Shown here one piece after another: positions 1 to 6,974 of a stretch of DNA of 17,991 nucleotides (the stretch's first letter is position 1; every line of letters begins with the position of its first letter). The notes below the pieces were generated by a model. The model was not told the DNA's origin. It searched no databases and worked only from the letters and a program-made list of their open reading frames with translations. Source of the stretch: Candidatus Saccharimonadia bacterium (GTDB lineage Bacteria > Patescibacteriota > Saccharimonadia > Saccharimonadales > Saccharimonadaceae); assembly GCA_023257055.1 (NCBI GenBank), contig JALRDG010000005.1:1-17991 (forward strand). Direction: 5' to 3'. The position numbers and the translations under genes are program-made.

Positions 1-2
1 AC

Positions 3-1532
3 CGCCTCCTTAACAGTGCCTATCTCCCAGACAAAGCAGCCGGCCTAGCTGGCTACCCTGTCGGACTTGATGCCTACACAGTGGCGTTTATCGTACCGGA
101 TTTCATGTTCTATTTGCTGGTGTCGGGTGCGCTAAGTGTCACCTTTATCCCGGTCTTTAATCAGTATCTTGAGCGGAAGAACAAACAAGAGGCGTGGGAA
201 ATCGGTACCAGTATGATTAATTTCATGGCACTGGTGACGATGGCGGCAAGCGTGCTGATTATTATTTTTGCCGATCCACTTGTTCGTTACTTAATTGCCC
301 CGGGTCTGAGCGAAAGTGGCACGGCACTGGCGGTCAGTATGATGCGCGTGATTGCCGTAAATCCATTCTTATTTGCTATCTCGACCGTCATTACCAGTAT
401 GCAGCAGGCGATTGGGCGCTTTACGTTTACTGCCCTTGCGCCAGCAATTTACAACGTGGGTATTATCATTGGCGTGACGGTATTCACGAACGGCATCACC
501 ATTTTTGGCTGGGAGGTATTCCAGGGTGGAATCATGGGCGTGGCAATCGGTGTGGTATTCGGTGCGGTTATTCAGCTGATTGTCAGTAGTATTGGCCTAG
601 CTGGACTGGGCTTTGATTATCGGTTTAAGATTTACTGGAAAAATAAGGGCTTTCGAAAAGTCCTGAAGCTGCTACCGGCTCGCTCGGTAGATCAGGGGAT
701 GGACTATGCGGTCAGTCTTGTGGAGACTAACCTGGCATCGCGCATGGCTGATGGCACGATTCGTATCTACCAGCAGGCACTCACCTTGCACATGATGCCG
801 ATCAATCTTATTGGTATATCAATTAGCAATGCGGCGTATCCGCGCCTTACCGAGGACTTAGCGAAAGAACGTTATGATCGCTTCCGTCGGCGATTCCAGC
901 GAATTCTTCGGGTTATTGTTTGGATTATTCTGCCGGTAACTGCAATTACATTCTTTGCACGTGCCTACGTCGTGCACTTTATTAAGAACGGTGGGTACGA
1001 GCCGATTTCCGATCTTCTTGGGGCATTGGTCATCGCAATTCTCTTCCGTTCTATCTATCACATTGCAGCGCGTTGTTTTTACGCTAATCAGGATACGAAA
1101 ACACCATTTTACGTGTCGATTATCGCGATTTCACTGAACGTTATGTTGGCGGTGTGGTTTACGCAAATTTTGAATTACGGTGCCGAAGGGCTGGCATGGG
1201 CGCAATCTATCGTGGCGGTCATCGAGGTGGTCATTCTGATGATAATTATGTCTCGGCGCTTCCCGGGAGTCATCGACCACTCGCTTATGGACGGCTTGTT
1301 CCGTATGGTGAGTGCAACAGGTATTATGTCGATCGTTACCTATGCCTCAGTACTTGCCTTTCCGGTGCGAAGTACCGACCTTAGCTTCTGGTCAGTGTTT
1401 CCGAAGTTCTGTTTGATTGTCGCGATCAGCTTTGCAGTGTACTTGGCGATTAGCAAGCTGTTTGGCTTGTCGGAGTCGAAGCCGGTCATTGCGCGTATAC
1501 AAAAAATCCTTTTCTCGACCACTGGCCGCTGA
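3..1532 (+). CDS. murJ: Lipid II flippase MurJ (MviN family), 5' end outside window
   Basis: MurJ is a polytopic MOP-superfamily membrane protein that flips the peptidoglycan precursor lipid II to the outer face of the membrane. The frame is open from the first codon in the window (position 3). An in-frame GTG at 81 is not the true start, because the residues before it (RLLNSAYLPD..., then YTVAFIVPDF) already match the conserved N-terminal region of the family. About 510 residues are visible, close to full family length, so only a short N-terminal piece is missing. Repeated hydrophobic helices run throughout, with family-typical stretches SGALSVTFIPVF and a basic loop DRFRRRFQRILR. It ends in TGA at 1530-1532, immediately before the lepA promoter, so lepA is transcribed independently at least in part. 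Family assignment is secure; flippase function is taken from the family. Confidence 0.93.
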   Translation, partial: RLLNSAYLPDKAAGLAGYPVGLDAYTVAFIVPDFMFYLLVSGALSVTFIPVFNQYLERKNKQEAWEIGTSMINFMALVTMAASVLIIIFADPLVRYLIAPGLSESGTALAVSMMRVIAVNPFLFAISTVITSMQQAIGRFTFTALAPAIYNVGIIIGVTVFTNGITIFGWEVFQGGIMGVAIGVVFGAVIQLIVSSIGLAGLGFDYRFKIYWKNKGFRKVLKLLPARSVDQGMDYAVSLVETNLASRMADGTIRIYQQALTLHMMPINLIGISISNAAYPRLTEDLAKERYDRFRRRFQRILRVIVWIILPVTAITFFARAYVVHFIKNGGYEPISDLLGALVIAILFRSIYHIAARCFYANQDTKTPFYVSIIAISLNVMLAVWFTQILNYGAEGLAWAQSIVAVIEVVILMIIMSRRFPGVIDHSLMDGLFRMVSATGIMSIVTYASVLAFPVRSTDLSFWSVFPKFCLIVAISFAVYLAISKLFGLSESKPVIARIQKILFSTTGR

Positions 1533-1536
1533 TATC

Positions 1537-1545
1537 TGGTATAAT
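1537..1545 (+). promoter_or_regulatory. Extended -10 promoter for lepA
   Basis: The sequence TGG-TATAAT forms an extended -10 element just after the murJ stop. There is no convincing -35 box; the best match, TCGACC at 1515-1520, is 19 nt away. A transcription start about 7 nt downstream would give a 5' leader of only some 7 nt before the ATG at 1559. No Shine-Dalgarno sequence is present in that leader. Confidence 0.6.
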
Positions 1546-1558
1546 AAGTACTAATTAT

Positions 1559-3337
1559 ATGCATCAGTCAAACATTCGAAATTTTTGTATCATTGCTCAT
1601 ATTGACCACGGCAAATCGACACTTGCCGATCGTATGATGGAGATGACGAGCACTGTCGAGAAGCGTGATATGAAATCGCAGCTGCTTGATAGCATGGACT
1701 TGGAGCGCGAGAAAGGCATTACGATCAAACTGGCGCCGGTCCGCATGCGGTATAAAGATCATGATTTAAATTTGATTGACACGCCTGGGCATGTTGACTT
1801 CAGCTACGAAGTAAGCCGGAGCCTTGCGGCCTGCGAAGGTGCCGTCTTGGTAGTAGATGCCAGCCAGGGTATTCAGGCGCAGACACTCGCCAACGTATAC
1901 TTGGCAATAGCAGCCGATCTGACAATTATCCCAGTCCTGAATAAAGTAGATTTGCCGGCTGCTGACGTGCCTCGTGTTTCAGCTGAAGTTATTAATTTGC
2001 TCGGCTGTACGGAAGATGAAATCATTAAAATCAGTGCGAAAACCGGCGAGAATGTTCCGGCGGTGCTTGATGCTGTCGTGGAGCGGATTACTCCGCCAAA
2101 GGGCGTCGCAGACGCACCAACGCGCGCACTTATTTTCGATAGCTATTACGACGATTACCGCGGTGTTATTCTCTATACACGTGTCGTCGACGGATCTATT
2201 AAAAAGGGTGACACGATTGAAATGTTGGCTACGAATGCCCATGGACTAGCATTGGAAGTTGGAGCATTAAATCCAATAATGCGCGCCGAGGCTGATATCG
2301 CAACCGGGGAAATTGGCTATATTGTCACCAACCTTAAGACAACTCGTGACGCTCGTGTTGGTGATACGGTCACCGTGCGACGTGCACATGCTACCGAGCA
2401 ACTTCCCGGCTACCAGCACGTTAAGCCTTTTGTCTATGCCGGCTTCTTCCCTGTTTCAAATGAATTTTACCAGGACCTCAAAGATGCGGTTGAGAAGTTA
2501 TCACTTAGTGATTCAGCTCTGCAGTTCGAACCAGAGAACTCCCCGGTCCTTGGCTTTGGTGTGCGAATTGGCTTTCTAGGCCTGCTTCATATGGATATTA
2601 TTCGCGAACGTTTGGAGCGGGAATACAATCTTGATCTGGTGGTGACAAATCCAAGCACTGACTATCAAGTAACGATGAATAATGGCGAAGAAATCGATAT
2701 TCAGTCGGCATCAGACCTACCGGATGTCACGAAAATCAAAGAAATTCGAGAGCCGTGGATAAGTGGTGAGATCGTAGTGCCAAGCGAATACATCGGTGCG
2801 GTTATTCAGCTGATCGTCGCGAAACGTGGTCGCCAAAAGAATTTGAGCTATATCGATGAGCGGGCACTAATTAGCTTCGAGGCGCCACTTGCTAACCTGC
2901 TAACGGATTTTTATGATCAACTAAAATCTGTCACGAGCGGCTATGGCAGTTTTAACTACGAACTAAGCGGATATCAGCCGGAAGATTTGGTGCGTGTTGA
3001 TTTTTACGTCGCCGGCGAAATGGTCGATGCGCTAAGTGTCATGGCACACCGAAGCGAATCGCAGCGTTTGGGAAGAGAGGTGGTGGGCAAATTAAAGGAA
3101 GTGATTCCGCGCCAGAACTTCCAAGTAAGCCTGCAGGCGGCCATTGGCGGAAAGTTTATTGCCCGCGAAGATATCTCTGCATACCGCAAGGACGTTACCG
3201 GCTATCTCTATGGTGGCGATGTGTCACGCAAGAAAAAGCTGCTTGCCAAGCAAGCAAAAGGTAAGAAACGTATGAAACGGTTCGGTAAGGTAGATATCCC
3301 ATCCGAAGCGTTTACTGTCATGCTCAAGCGCGACTAG
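1559..3337 (+). CDS. lepA: Elongation factor 4 (LepA), ribosome back-translocating GTPase
   Basis: EF4/LepA is a translational GTPase acting on stalled or mistranslocated ribosomes and in ribosome assembly. At 592 residues it is the usual family length. Visible GTPase motifs are AHIDHGKST (13-21, G1), EKGITI (51-56, switch I), DTPGH (74-78, G3) and NKVD (128-131, G4). The LepA-specific C-terminus is present: a basic RKKKLLAKQAKGKKRMK segment followed by GKVDIPSEAF. The ATG at 1559 is chosen because MHQSNIRNFCIIAHIDHGK begins where LepA proteins normally begin. The start has no Shine-Dalgarno sequence and lies 13 nt after a TATAAT box. The gene sits between murJ and the guanylate-kinase-like gene, all on the same strand. 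Confidence 0.97.
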   Translation: MHQSNIRNFCIIAHIDHGKSTLADRMMEMTSTVEKRDMKSQLLDSMDLEREKGITIKLAPVRMRYKDHDLNLIDTPGHVDFSYEVSRSLAACEGAVLVVDASQGIQAQTLANVYLAIAADLTIIPVLNKVDLPAADVPRVSAEVINLLGCTEDEIIKISAKTGENVPAVLDAVVERITPPKGVADAPTRALIFDSYYDDYRGVILYTRVVDGSIKKGDTIEMLATNAHGLALEVGALNPIMRAEADIATGEIGYIVTNLKTTRDARVGDTVTVRRAHATEQLPGYQHVKPFVYAGFFPVSNEFYQDLKDAVEKLSLSDSALQFEPENSPVLGFGVRIGFLGLLHMDIIRERLEREYNLDLVVTNPSTDYQVTMNNGEEIDIQSASDLPDVTKIKEIREPWISGEIVVPSEYIGAVIQLIVAKRGRQKNLSYIDERALISFEAPLANLLTDFYDQLKSVTSGYGSFNYELSGYQPEDLVRVDFYVAGEMVDALSVMAHRSESQRLGREVVGKLKEVIPRQNFQVSLQAAIGGKFIAREDISAYRKDVTGYLYGGDVSRKKKLLAKQAKGKKRMKRFGKVDIPSEAFTVMLKRD

Positions 3338-3346
3338 TGCTACAAT
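3338..3346 (+). promoter_or_regulatory. Extended -10 promoter giving a leaderless gmk-like mRNA
   Basis: TGC-TACAAT lies directly after the lepA stop codon. Only 6 nt separate the hexamer from the ATG at 3353, so the expected transcription start coincides with the start codon. No clear -35 hexamer is present, which suits an extended -10 promoter. Confidence 0.6.
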
Positions 3347-3352
3347 AATATA

Positions 3353-4087
3353 ATGGAACGAATCGAAGAACTTATTCGCACGTACGAACCCTCGCTTGAG
3401 GTTATTCAGATCGTGCAAAACACAAAAATTGTCTTCTTAGTCGGCATCTCCGGCGCTGGAAAAGACACAGTAAAAAAAGAGCTACTCAAAGGTAGTGATT
3501 ACCGTGAGATTATTTCTCATACTACTCGAGCGCCGCGCGCCAACAACGGCGTGATGGAGCAAAATGGCGTAGAGTATCATTTTGTCAGTCAGGAAACCGC
3601 CGAATTAATGCTAGAAAACAAGGATTTTATCGAAGCAAAACTTGTACATGGATCGGTCATTTATGGCACGTCGATGTACGACGTAAAGCGTGCTGGCGAT
3701 GACGGCAAGATTGCCATTACGGACATTGACGTACAAGGGGTAGATGAGTATAAAGAATTGTCTCGTGACGTGGTGGCAATTTTTCTTATTCCGCCGTCGT
3801 ACGATGAATGGCAGCAGCGCTTGAAAAGTCGCTACGCTAACGCGGAAGACTTTCTGGCAGAATGGCCACGCCGCAGGAAGAGTGCTATCGCCGAACTAGA
3901 GCGCGCACTGGCATTGCCGTACTATCATTTTATTATTAATAACGACCTTCAAGAGACCGTTCGGATTGCTGATGAAATTGCACGCAAGCCTGACGTATTT
4001 CATCGTAAGGATGACGAAGCTCGCCTAGCGGCCCGTGATTTACTCGACGAAATTTCCGCTGCAAGCGATATCCGGATTGATCTTTAG
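3353..4087 (+). CDS. Guanylate-kinase-like NMP kinase with variant P-loop
   Basis: The product is a 244-residue member of the guanylate kinase fold, which in its classical form transfers phosphate from ATP to GMP. Motifs in order are a P-loop GISGAGKDT (31-39), the GMP-site SHTTRAPR (55-62), VEYHFV (73-78), the segment FIEAKLVHGSVIYGT (92-106) and DIDVQG near 123-128. Two points are odd. The P-loop has Asp where canonical GMKs have Ser after the Lys (GKST), a pattern otherwise seen in some deoxynucleotide and other monophosphate kinases. There is also an N-terminal extension of about 22 residues and a C-terminal one beyond the usual ~200-residue length. The last codons overlap the CIRCE operator of hrcA. 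GMP specificity is likely but not proven; a related nucleotide kinase remains possible. Confidence 0.82.
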   Translation: MERIEELIRTYEPSLEVIQIVQNTKIVFLVGISGAGKDTVKKELLKGSDYREIISHTTRAPRANNGVMEQNGVEYHFVSQETAELMLENKDFIEAKLVHGSVIYGTSMYDVKRAGDDGKIAITDIDVQGVDEYKELSRDVVAIFLIPPSYDEWQQRLKSRYANAEDFLAEWPRRRKSAIAELERALALPYYHFIINNDLQETVRIADEIARKPDVFHRKDDEARLAARDLLDEISAASDIRIDL

Positions 4088-4110
4088 CACTCATTGACAA
4101 AGAGTGCCAG
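4084..4110 (+). promoter_or_regulatory. CIRCE operator upstream of hrcA
   Basis: TTAGCACTC, 9-nt spacer, GAGTGCCAG. The left arm is a perfect match to the HrcA operator consensus and the right arm matches 7 of 9. The left arm overlaps the stop codon of the guanylate-kinase-like gene, and the spacer contains the -35 hexamer of the hrcA promoter. This implies autoregulation of hrcA and co-regulation of the peptide gene and grpE. Confidence 0.92.
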
Positions 4111-4123
4111 GCGCAGCTATACT
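4094..4123 (+). promoter_or_regulatory. hrcA operon promoter, leaderless
   Basis: TTGACA (4094-4099), 18-nt spacer, TATACT (4118-4123). The -35 box is inside the CIRCE spacer. Only 6 nt separate the -10 from the ATG at 4130, so the transcript should begin at the start codon. Confidence 0.8.
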
Positions 4124-4129
4124 ACAAGT

Positions 4130-4837
4130 ATGACAAAGCGCCAATTTGCAATTCTTTCCGCTATTATTGAGCAATACGCCGAAGTCGCGGCGCCAGTTGG
4201 TAGTGTTATGCTAGCGAAGCTATTTGGGGTGTCGAGCGCGACGATTCGCAGTGAAATGGCACGCCTTGAAGAAATGGGGCTGATTATGCAGCCGCACACG
4301 AGTGCTGGCCGCGTTCCGACGGACAAGGGGTATCGACTGTACGTAAATAAAATTACCGAAGTAGAAGCGGCTCATCCTTCGGAACTCGATCGTGGTGCGA
4401 GAGCGATCGAGGCTCGCGTAGGTTCGTATGGCGATCGTGCCGACCGTGCCATTCGAAGTGCGGTCGATAGTTTAGTGGAGCTGACGCAAAACTTAGGGTT
4501 AGCAACGATTGGCGACGAGCTGTATATGAACGGTATCGGCAACCTTTTTTCTCAGCCAGAATTCATGGAAGGATCACACGTACAAGCCGTGGCCCGTTTG
4601 CTCGATAATCTGGAGCCGTGGTTGCGCGAAGCAGCACCAAACGAACCGCTTAACGTCTATATTGGAAGTGAAAATCCGATTGGCAAAACCAGTGGCGCAA
4701 CGCTCATTATCAGTCGTTTCCGCTCGCCCTACAGCGACAATAGCTACATTGGCGTACTTGGTCCTACCCGTCAAAGCTACGGCAAGGTGATGAGACTGGT
4801 TCGCCACGCCGGTGCCATGTTAGAGGAGGTACTGTAA
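4130..4837 (+). CDS. hrcA: Heat-inducible transcription repressor HrcA, short form
   Basis: HrcA binds CIRCE and represses chaperone genes until heat stress. The first ~75 residues are the winged-helix DNA-binding region (RQFAILSAIIEQYAEVAAPVGS, then SSATIRSEMARLEEMGL and SAGRVPTDKGYR). The C-terminus carries the family signatures NLFSQPEF, YIGSENP and GVLGPTRQSYGKV. The protein is 235 residues against roughly 340 in Bacillus. The deficit lies between LVELTQNLGL and ELYMNGIGNLF, where the inserted dimerisation domain and part of the GAF-like domain normally sit. The start is set at ATG 4130: the longer frame from TTG 4094 would start inside the -35 box and the operator, and has no ribosome binding site. 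The stop is followed after one base by the next ATG, so downstream translation is probably coupled. Confidence 0.93.
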   Translation: MTKRQFAILSAIIEQYAEVAAPVGSVMLAKLFGVSSATIRSEMARLEEMGLIMQPHTSAGRVPTDKGYRLYVNKITEVEAAHPSELDRGARAIEARVGSYGDRADRAIRSAVDSLVELTQNLGLATIGDELYMNGIGNLFSQPEFMEGSHVQAVARLLDNLEPWLREAAPNEPLNVYIGSENPIGKTSGATLIISRFRSPYSDNSYIGVLGPTRQSYGKVMRLVRHAGAMLEEVL

Positions 4838-4838
4838 T

Positions 4839-4973
4839 ATGGGATTAATTGAAACACTTGTCAATGGTATTGTCGCAATTATCAACGCGATTGTCGGTGG
4901 AATCGTGGCAATTATCCAAGCGATAGTACAGGCTATCGTAAATCTTATTACTGCAATTATTAATTTATTCTAA
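4839..4973 (+). CDS. 44-residue hydrophobic 11-mer-repeat peptide in the hrcA-grpE operon
   Basis: I do not recognise this gene. It begins one base after the hrcA stop and is preceded by a strong Shine-Dalgarno sequence, AGGAGGT (4824-4830), with an 8-nt gap to the ATG. Its stop codon overlaps the grpE Shine-Dalgarno sequence AAGGAG. The product begins MGLIETLVN and then consists of three 11-residue repeats, GIVAIINAIVG / GIVAIIQAIVQ / AIVNLITAIIN, ending LF. Glu5 is the only charged side chain. Small or polar residues recur every 3-4 positions (9, 13, 16, 20, 24, 27, 31, 35, 38, 42), giving an 11/3 hendecad periodicity. That predicts one long helix with a narrow polar stripe, either membrane-embedded or self-assembling. 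A membrane-stress peptide, a toxin-like peptide or a chaperone accessory are all possible; none is shown. Real translation is well supported by the signals on both sides and by its coding phase. Confidence 0.82.
   Translation: MGLIETLVNGIVAIINAIVGGIVAIIQAIVQAIVNLITAIINLF
4866..4964 (+). repeat. Three tandem 33-nt units encoding 11-residue repeats
   Basis: Units at 4866-4898, 4899-4931 and 4932-4964 each encode one hendecad. The first two are the closest: GGTATTGTCGCAATTATC against GGAATCGTGGCAATTATC over their first 18 bases. Divergence is mostly at third positions and the protein pattern is kept, which suggests selection on the peptide rather than recent slippage. Confidence 0.75.
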
Positions 4974-4983
4974 GGAGATACGC

Positions 4984-5490
4984 ATGGCAAAAGATGAAAC
5001 TACCCCACAAGACGCGCAGCCTAAATCTGATAAAAAATCAAAAAAACAAAATCTGCAGCTTCACGTCGATGAACTGACGACTGACCTGCAGCGAATTCGA
5101 GCTGATTTCGAGAATTATCGTCGGCGCACCGAAGCTGATAAAGCATCGGTATATCAGCACGGACAGGCCGCGGCGGTGAAGCAATTATTGCCAGTCATCG
5201 ACACGATTGAGCGAGCCATTACGCACGTGCCAGAAGACCTTGTTGATAATAAATGGGCGCAAGGTATCATAGGGCTTGGTAAGAATCTGCAAAAAAGTTT
5301 GGCAAGCTTGAATCTAGAGCGCATCGATGCAAAACCTGGGGCTGTGTTTAATCCGGAGCTGCATGAAGCCGTTCAATTCGACGAAGACGCCGAAGGGGAA
5401 ACTGAAGTAATTGCCGAAGAGCTACAAGCCGGGTATGTGTACGGCGGTTCACCGCTGCGACATGCAATGGTAAAAGTAACCCGCAAGTAG
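4984..5490 (+). CDS. grpE: GrpE, nucleotide exchange factor of DnaK
   Basis: GrpE promotes ADP release from DnaK in the cytoplasmic DnaK-DnaJ-GrpE chaperone cycle. The 168-residue protein shows a charged, low-complexity N-terminus (1-25) and a coiled-coil dimerisation helix with the signature DLQRIRADFENYRRRTEADK. The conserved middle is VKQLLPVIDTIERAI. The C-terminal beta domain includes FNPELHEAVQF and the ending GYVYGGSPLRHAMVKV. A Shine-Dalgarno AAGGAG (4972-4977) precedes the ATG by 6 nt. It is the third gene of the CIRCE-controlled hrcA operon, while its partners dnaK and dnaJ lie 7-12 kb downstream with their own CIRCE elements. A strong hairpin follows 14 nt after the stop. Confidence 0.97.
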   Translation: MAKDETTPQDAQPKSDKKSKKQNLQLHVDELTTDLQRIRADFENYRRRTEADKASVYQHGQAAAVKQLLPVIDTIERAITHVPEDLVDNKWAQGIIGLGKNLQKSLASLNLERIDAKPGAVFNPELHEAVQFDEDAEGETEVIAEELQAGYVYGGSPLRHAMVKVTRK

Positions 5491-5504
5491 CGAAGCTATT
5501 TTTT

Positions 5505-5541
5505 GCACAATAAAACCGGCCATTAGCCGGTTTTATTGTGC
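5505..5541. terminator. Bidirectional intrinsic terminator between grpE and the Tat-like gene
   Basis: A perfect 16-bp inverted repeat (arms 5505-5520 and 5526-5541) with the 5-nt loop CATTA. The G+C core ACCGGC/GCCGGT is flanked by an A-run on one side and TTTTATT on the other, so a terminator can form on either strand. It separates the + strand grpE operon from the convergent - strand gene ending at 5553. Confidence 0.85.
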
Positions 5542-5552
5542 AGAGAAGAGAT

Positions 5553-5777
5553 TTATTTCTTTGCAACTCCACCATAGGCTGATGTGCCGTAGCCGGCAGG
5601 TCCGCCTGCGACCGTACCTACTTTATTTTGCAGGGGGTTTTCCATCTGCAGTACTCCAGTCGCCTTGAGTGCCGCTGCTACGCCGCTCATAGCGATAAGG
5701 CCGAAAGCCGCTGACTTAAGAAAATCTTTACGATCCATCTCTTTTTGCATGAGACGTGTGGTGTCAATCTTGAGCAT
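5553..5777 (-). CDS. Small exported protein with Tat-like (RK) signal
   Basis: A 74-residue protein of unknown function. Residues 14-39 form a Tat-type signal: MDRKDFLK followed by a moderately hydrophobic stretch SAAFGLIAMSGVAAA. The pattern is Z-R-K-x-F-L-K, with Lys in place of the second Arg of the usual twin-arginine motif. The remaining mature part is very short and ends AGYGTSAYGGVAKK, rich in Gly, Ala and Tyr, with no recognisable domain. The ATG at 5777 is preceded by AAGGA 5 nt upstream; in-frame ATGs at residues 10 and 14 are possible later starts. It lies just downstream of tatC on the same strand with its own promoter, so it is a candidate dedicated Tat substrate. Tat dependence is inferred from the motif and location. 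Confidence 0.72.
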   Translation of the reverse strand: MLKIDTTRLMQKEMDRKDFLKSAAFGLIAMSGVAAALKATGVLQMENPLQNKVGTVAGGPAGYGTSAYGGVAKK

Positions 5778-5823
5778 GGTGTTCCTTGTTTTGTTGTTTT
5801 TGTTTTTATTGTGCTGTAGCTAT

Positions 5824-5852
5824 AGTGTACTAATGTCTGTGCGCTGCGTCAA
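5824..5852 (-). promoter_or_regulatory. Promoter of the small Tat-like gene
   Basis: Read on the - strand: TTGACG (5852-5847), 17-nt spacer, TACACT (5829-5824), lying between the tatC stop and the small gene. It predicts a leader of about 40 nt that is A-rich and carries AAGGA. The gene can therefore be expressed separately from tatAC. Confidence 0.62.
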
Positions 5853-5867
5853 TAGCGCTACTGCCTA

Positions 5868-6971
5868 TTAGACGCTTTCCAGGATTGGACTTATTCCGTC
5901 AATGCACCTACCAGAGGCCGGTCGTCGATGTTGTGATTGGGCGAGTGGCCGCCGATATGACTGGCTAGGCCTTTCGATACGGCGAAGGGGCGGCGGGGTA
6001 TTGCGCGTAACGGAAGGTGAGTGTAGCTTTTGGGTGCTACGCATGCCGTCAAGTGAGCGAAGCGATGATTTGAGAGTTTTTGTCGGCTGATTTGTTGGGT
6101 TGGAGATTGCGTTGGTCTGGCTGGCGCTAAAAGCTAACGGCGCCAGGTCTGCTTGAGGGGGTGTGATAACTTCTGGCGCAGGTTGTACCATTTGCGGCGT
6201 ACTTATCGATAGAGTTAACTTATTTTTTTTACGGTTGCGAAAAATAGATACTAGTACGACGACGGCTCCTACCTGGTAAATGGCTAGCAGCGGTACTGCG
6301 ACAATAAGCATATTAATAGGGTCGGGAGTTGGAGTAATGATCGCTGCTGCTACCATACAAAAAACGATCACCCAGCGCTCACTTTTTAAAAGTTGAATCG
6401 GCGTAAGAGGTTTTATATGGTGAATAGTGATCAGTAGCAGTGGAAACTGAAAGAGGAGGCCAAGGCCTACGGTATAGCTAATCAAGAAATGGAGATAAGA
6501 ATCGGCCGTCAAGGATGCCGAAACGTATTCGGTAGCAAAATCTTTCAAAAAACCAAGCGCACCGGGTATGGCAACGAAATAGCCGAACAAAATACCGGCG
6601 ATGAGTAGAATTGCCGACCATAGCAGCAGCCTCCCGGCGATGCGCTGTTTACTCTTTGGTAGAGTCGGCCGTATAAAAAGATAAATTTGTTGGATCAACA
6701 CCGGTAATGTGGCCGCTAGACCAGCGTAAATGCTGATAAAGAATATGAAATTAAACCCGCCCGCGGGATTCAGATACATTAACTGCTCTTCGCCAAAAGC
6801 TGACCTGTATGGTGCTAGTATCACCGGAATGATATATTCACGATACACATACACCATACTCGATGCGCCTAATAGAACTACAACCAGTATGAAGAGTCGA
6901 TTCTTGAGTTCTTTTAAGTGGTCAGCCAGTGTAGAAGTGGCAGTCGTACGATCAGCTGATCGCCGTTTCAT
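5868..6971 (-). CDS. tatC: Sec-independent translocase TatC with C-terminal extension
   Basis: TatC is the six-helix membrane receptor that recognises twin-arginine signal peptides and exports folded proteins. Helices are visible near 26-42, 76-97, 116-136, 160-183, 200-213 and 219-243. Family landmarks are LADHLKELKNRL (15-26), FIRPTLPK (99-106), FGYFVAIPGALGFL (129-142) and TPTPDPINM (213-221). Against E. coli TatC, aligned by eye, Glu15 is conserved (Glu21). The position of Glu103, part of the Arg-Arg binding site, appears to be Lys108, in PKSKQR versus YKHERR. After the last helix there are about 120 extra residues, basic and rich in Pro, Ser, Thr and Gln, predicted to be disordered and cytoplasmic; TatC normally ends near 250. 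The ATG lies 3 nt after the tatA stop, so the two are an operon. Confidence 0.94.
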   Translation of the reverse strand: MKRRSADRTTATSTLADHLKELKNRLFILVVVLLGASSMVYVYREYIIPVILAPYRSAFGEEQLMYLNPAGGFNFIFFISIYAGLAATLPVLIQQIYLFIRPTLPKSKQRIAGRLLLWSAILLIAGILFGYFVAIPGALGFLKDFATEYVSASLTADSYLHFLISYTVGLGLLFQFPLLLITIHHIKPLTPIQLLKSERWVIVFCMVAAAIITPTPDPINMLIVAVPLLAIYQVGAVVVLVSIFRNRKKNKLTLSISTPQMVQPAPEVITPPQADLAPLAFSASQTNAISNPTNQPTKTLKSSLRSLDGMRSTQKLHSPSVTRNTPPPLRRIERPSQSYRRPLAQSQHRRPASGRCIDGISPILESV

Positions 6972-6974
6972 GGA

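Noticed and set aside
1530..1532. Recoding of TGA as an amino acid, known in some CPR groups
   Set aside because: No internal in-frame TGA occurs in the recognised genes, and reading through the murJ TGA gains only three codons before TAA.
4094..4129. N-terminal extension of HrcA from a TTG at 4094
   Set aside because: The TTG is part of the -35 hexamer TTGACA and lies within the CIRCE spacer; the ATG at 4130 fits the family N-terminus and the leaderless promoter geometry.
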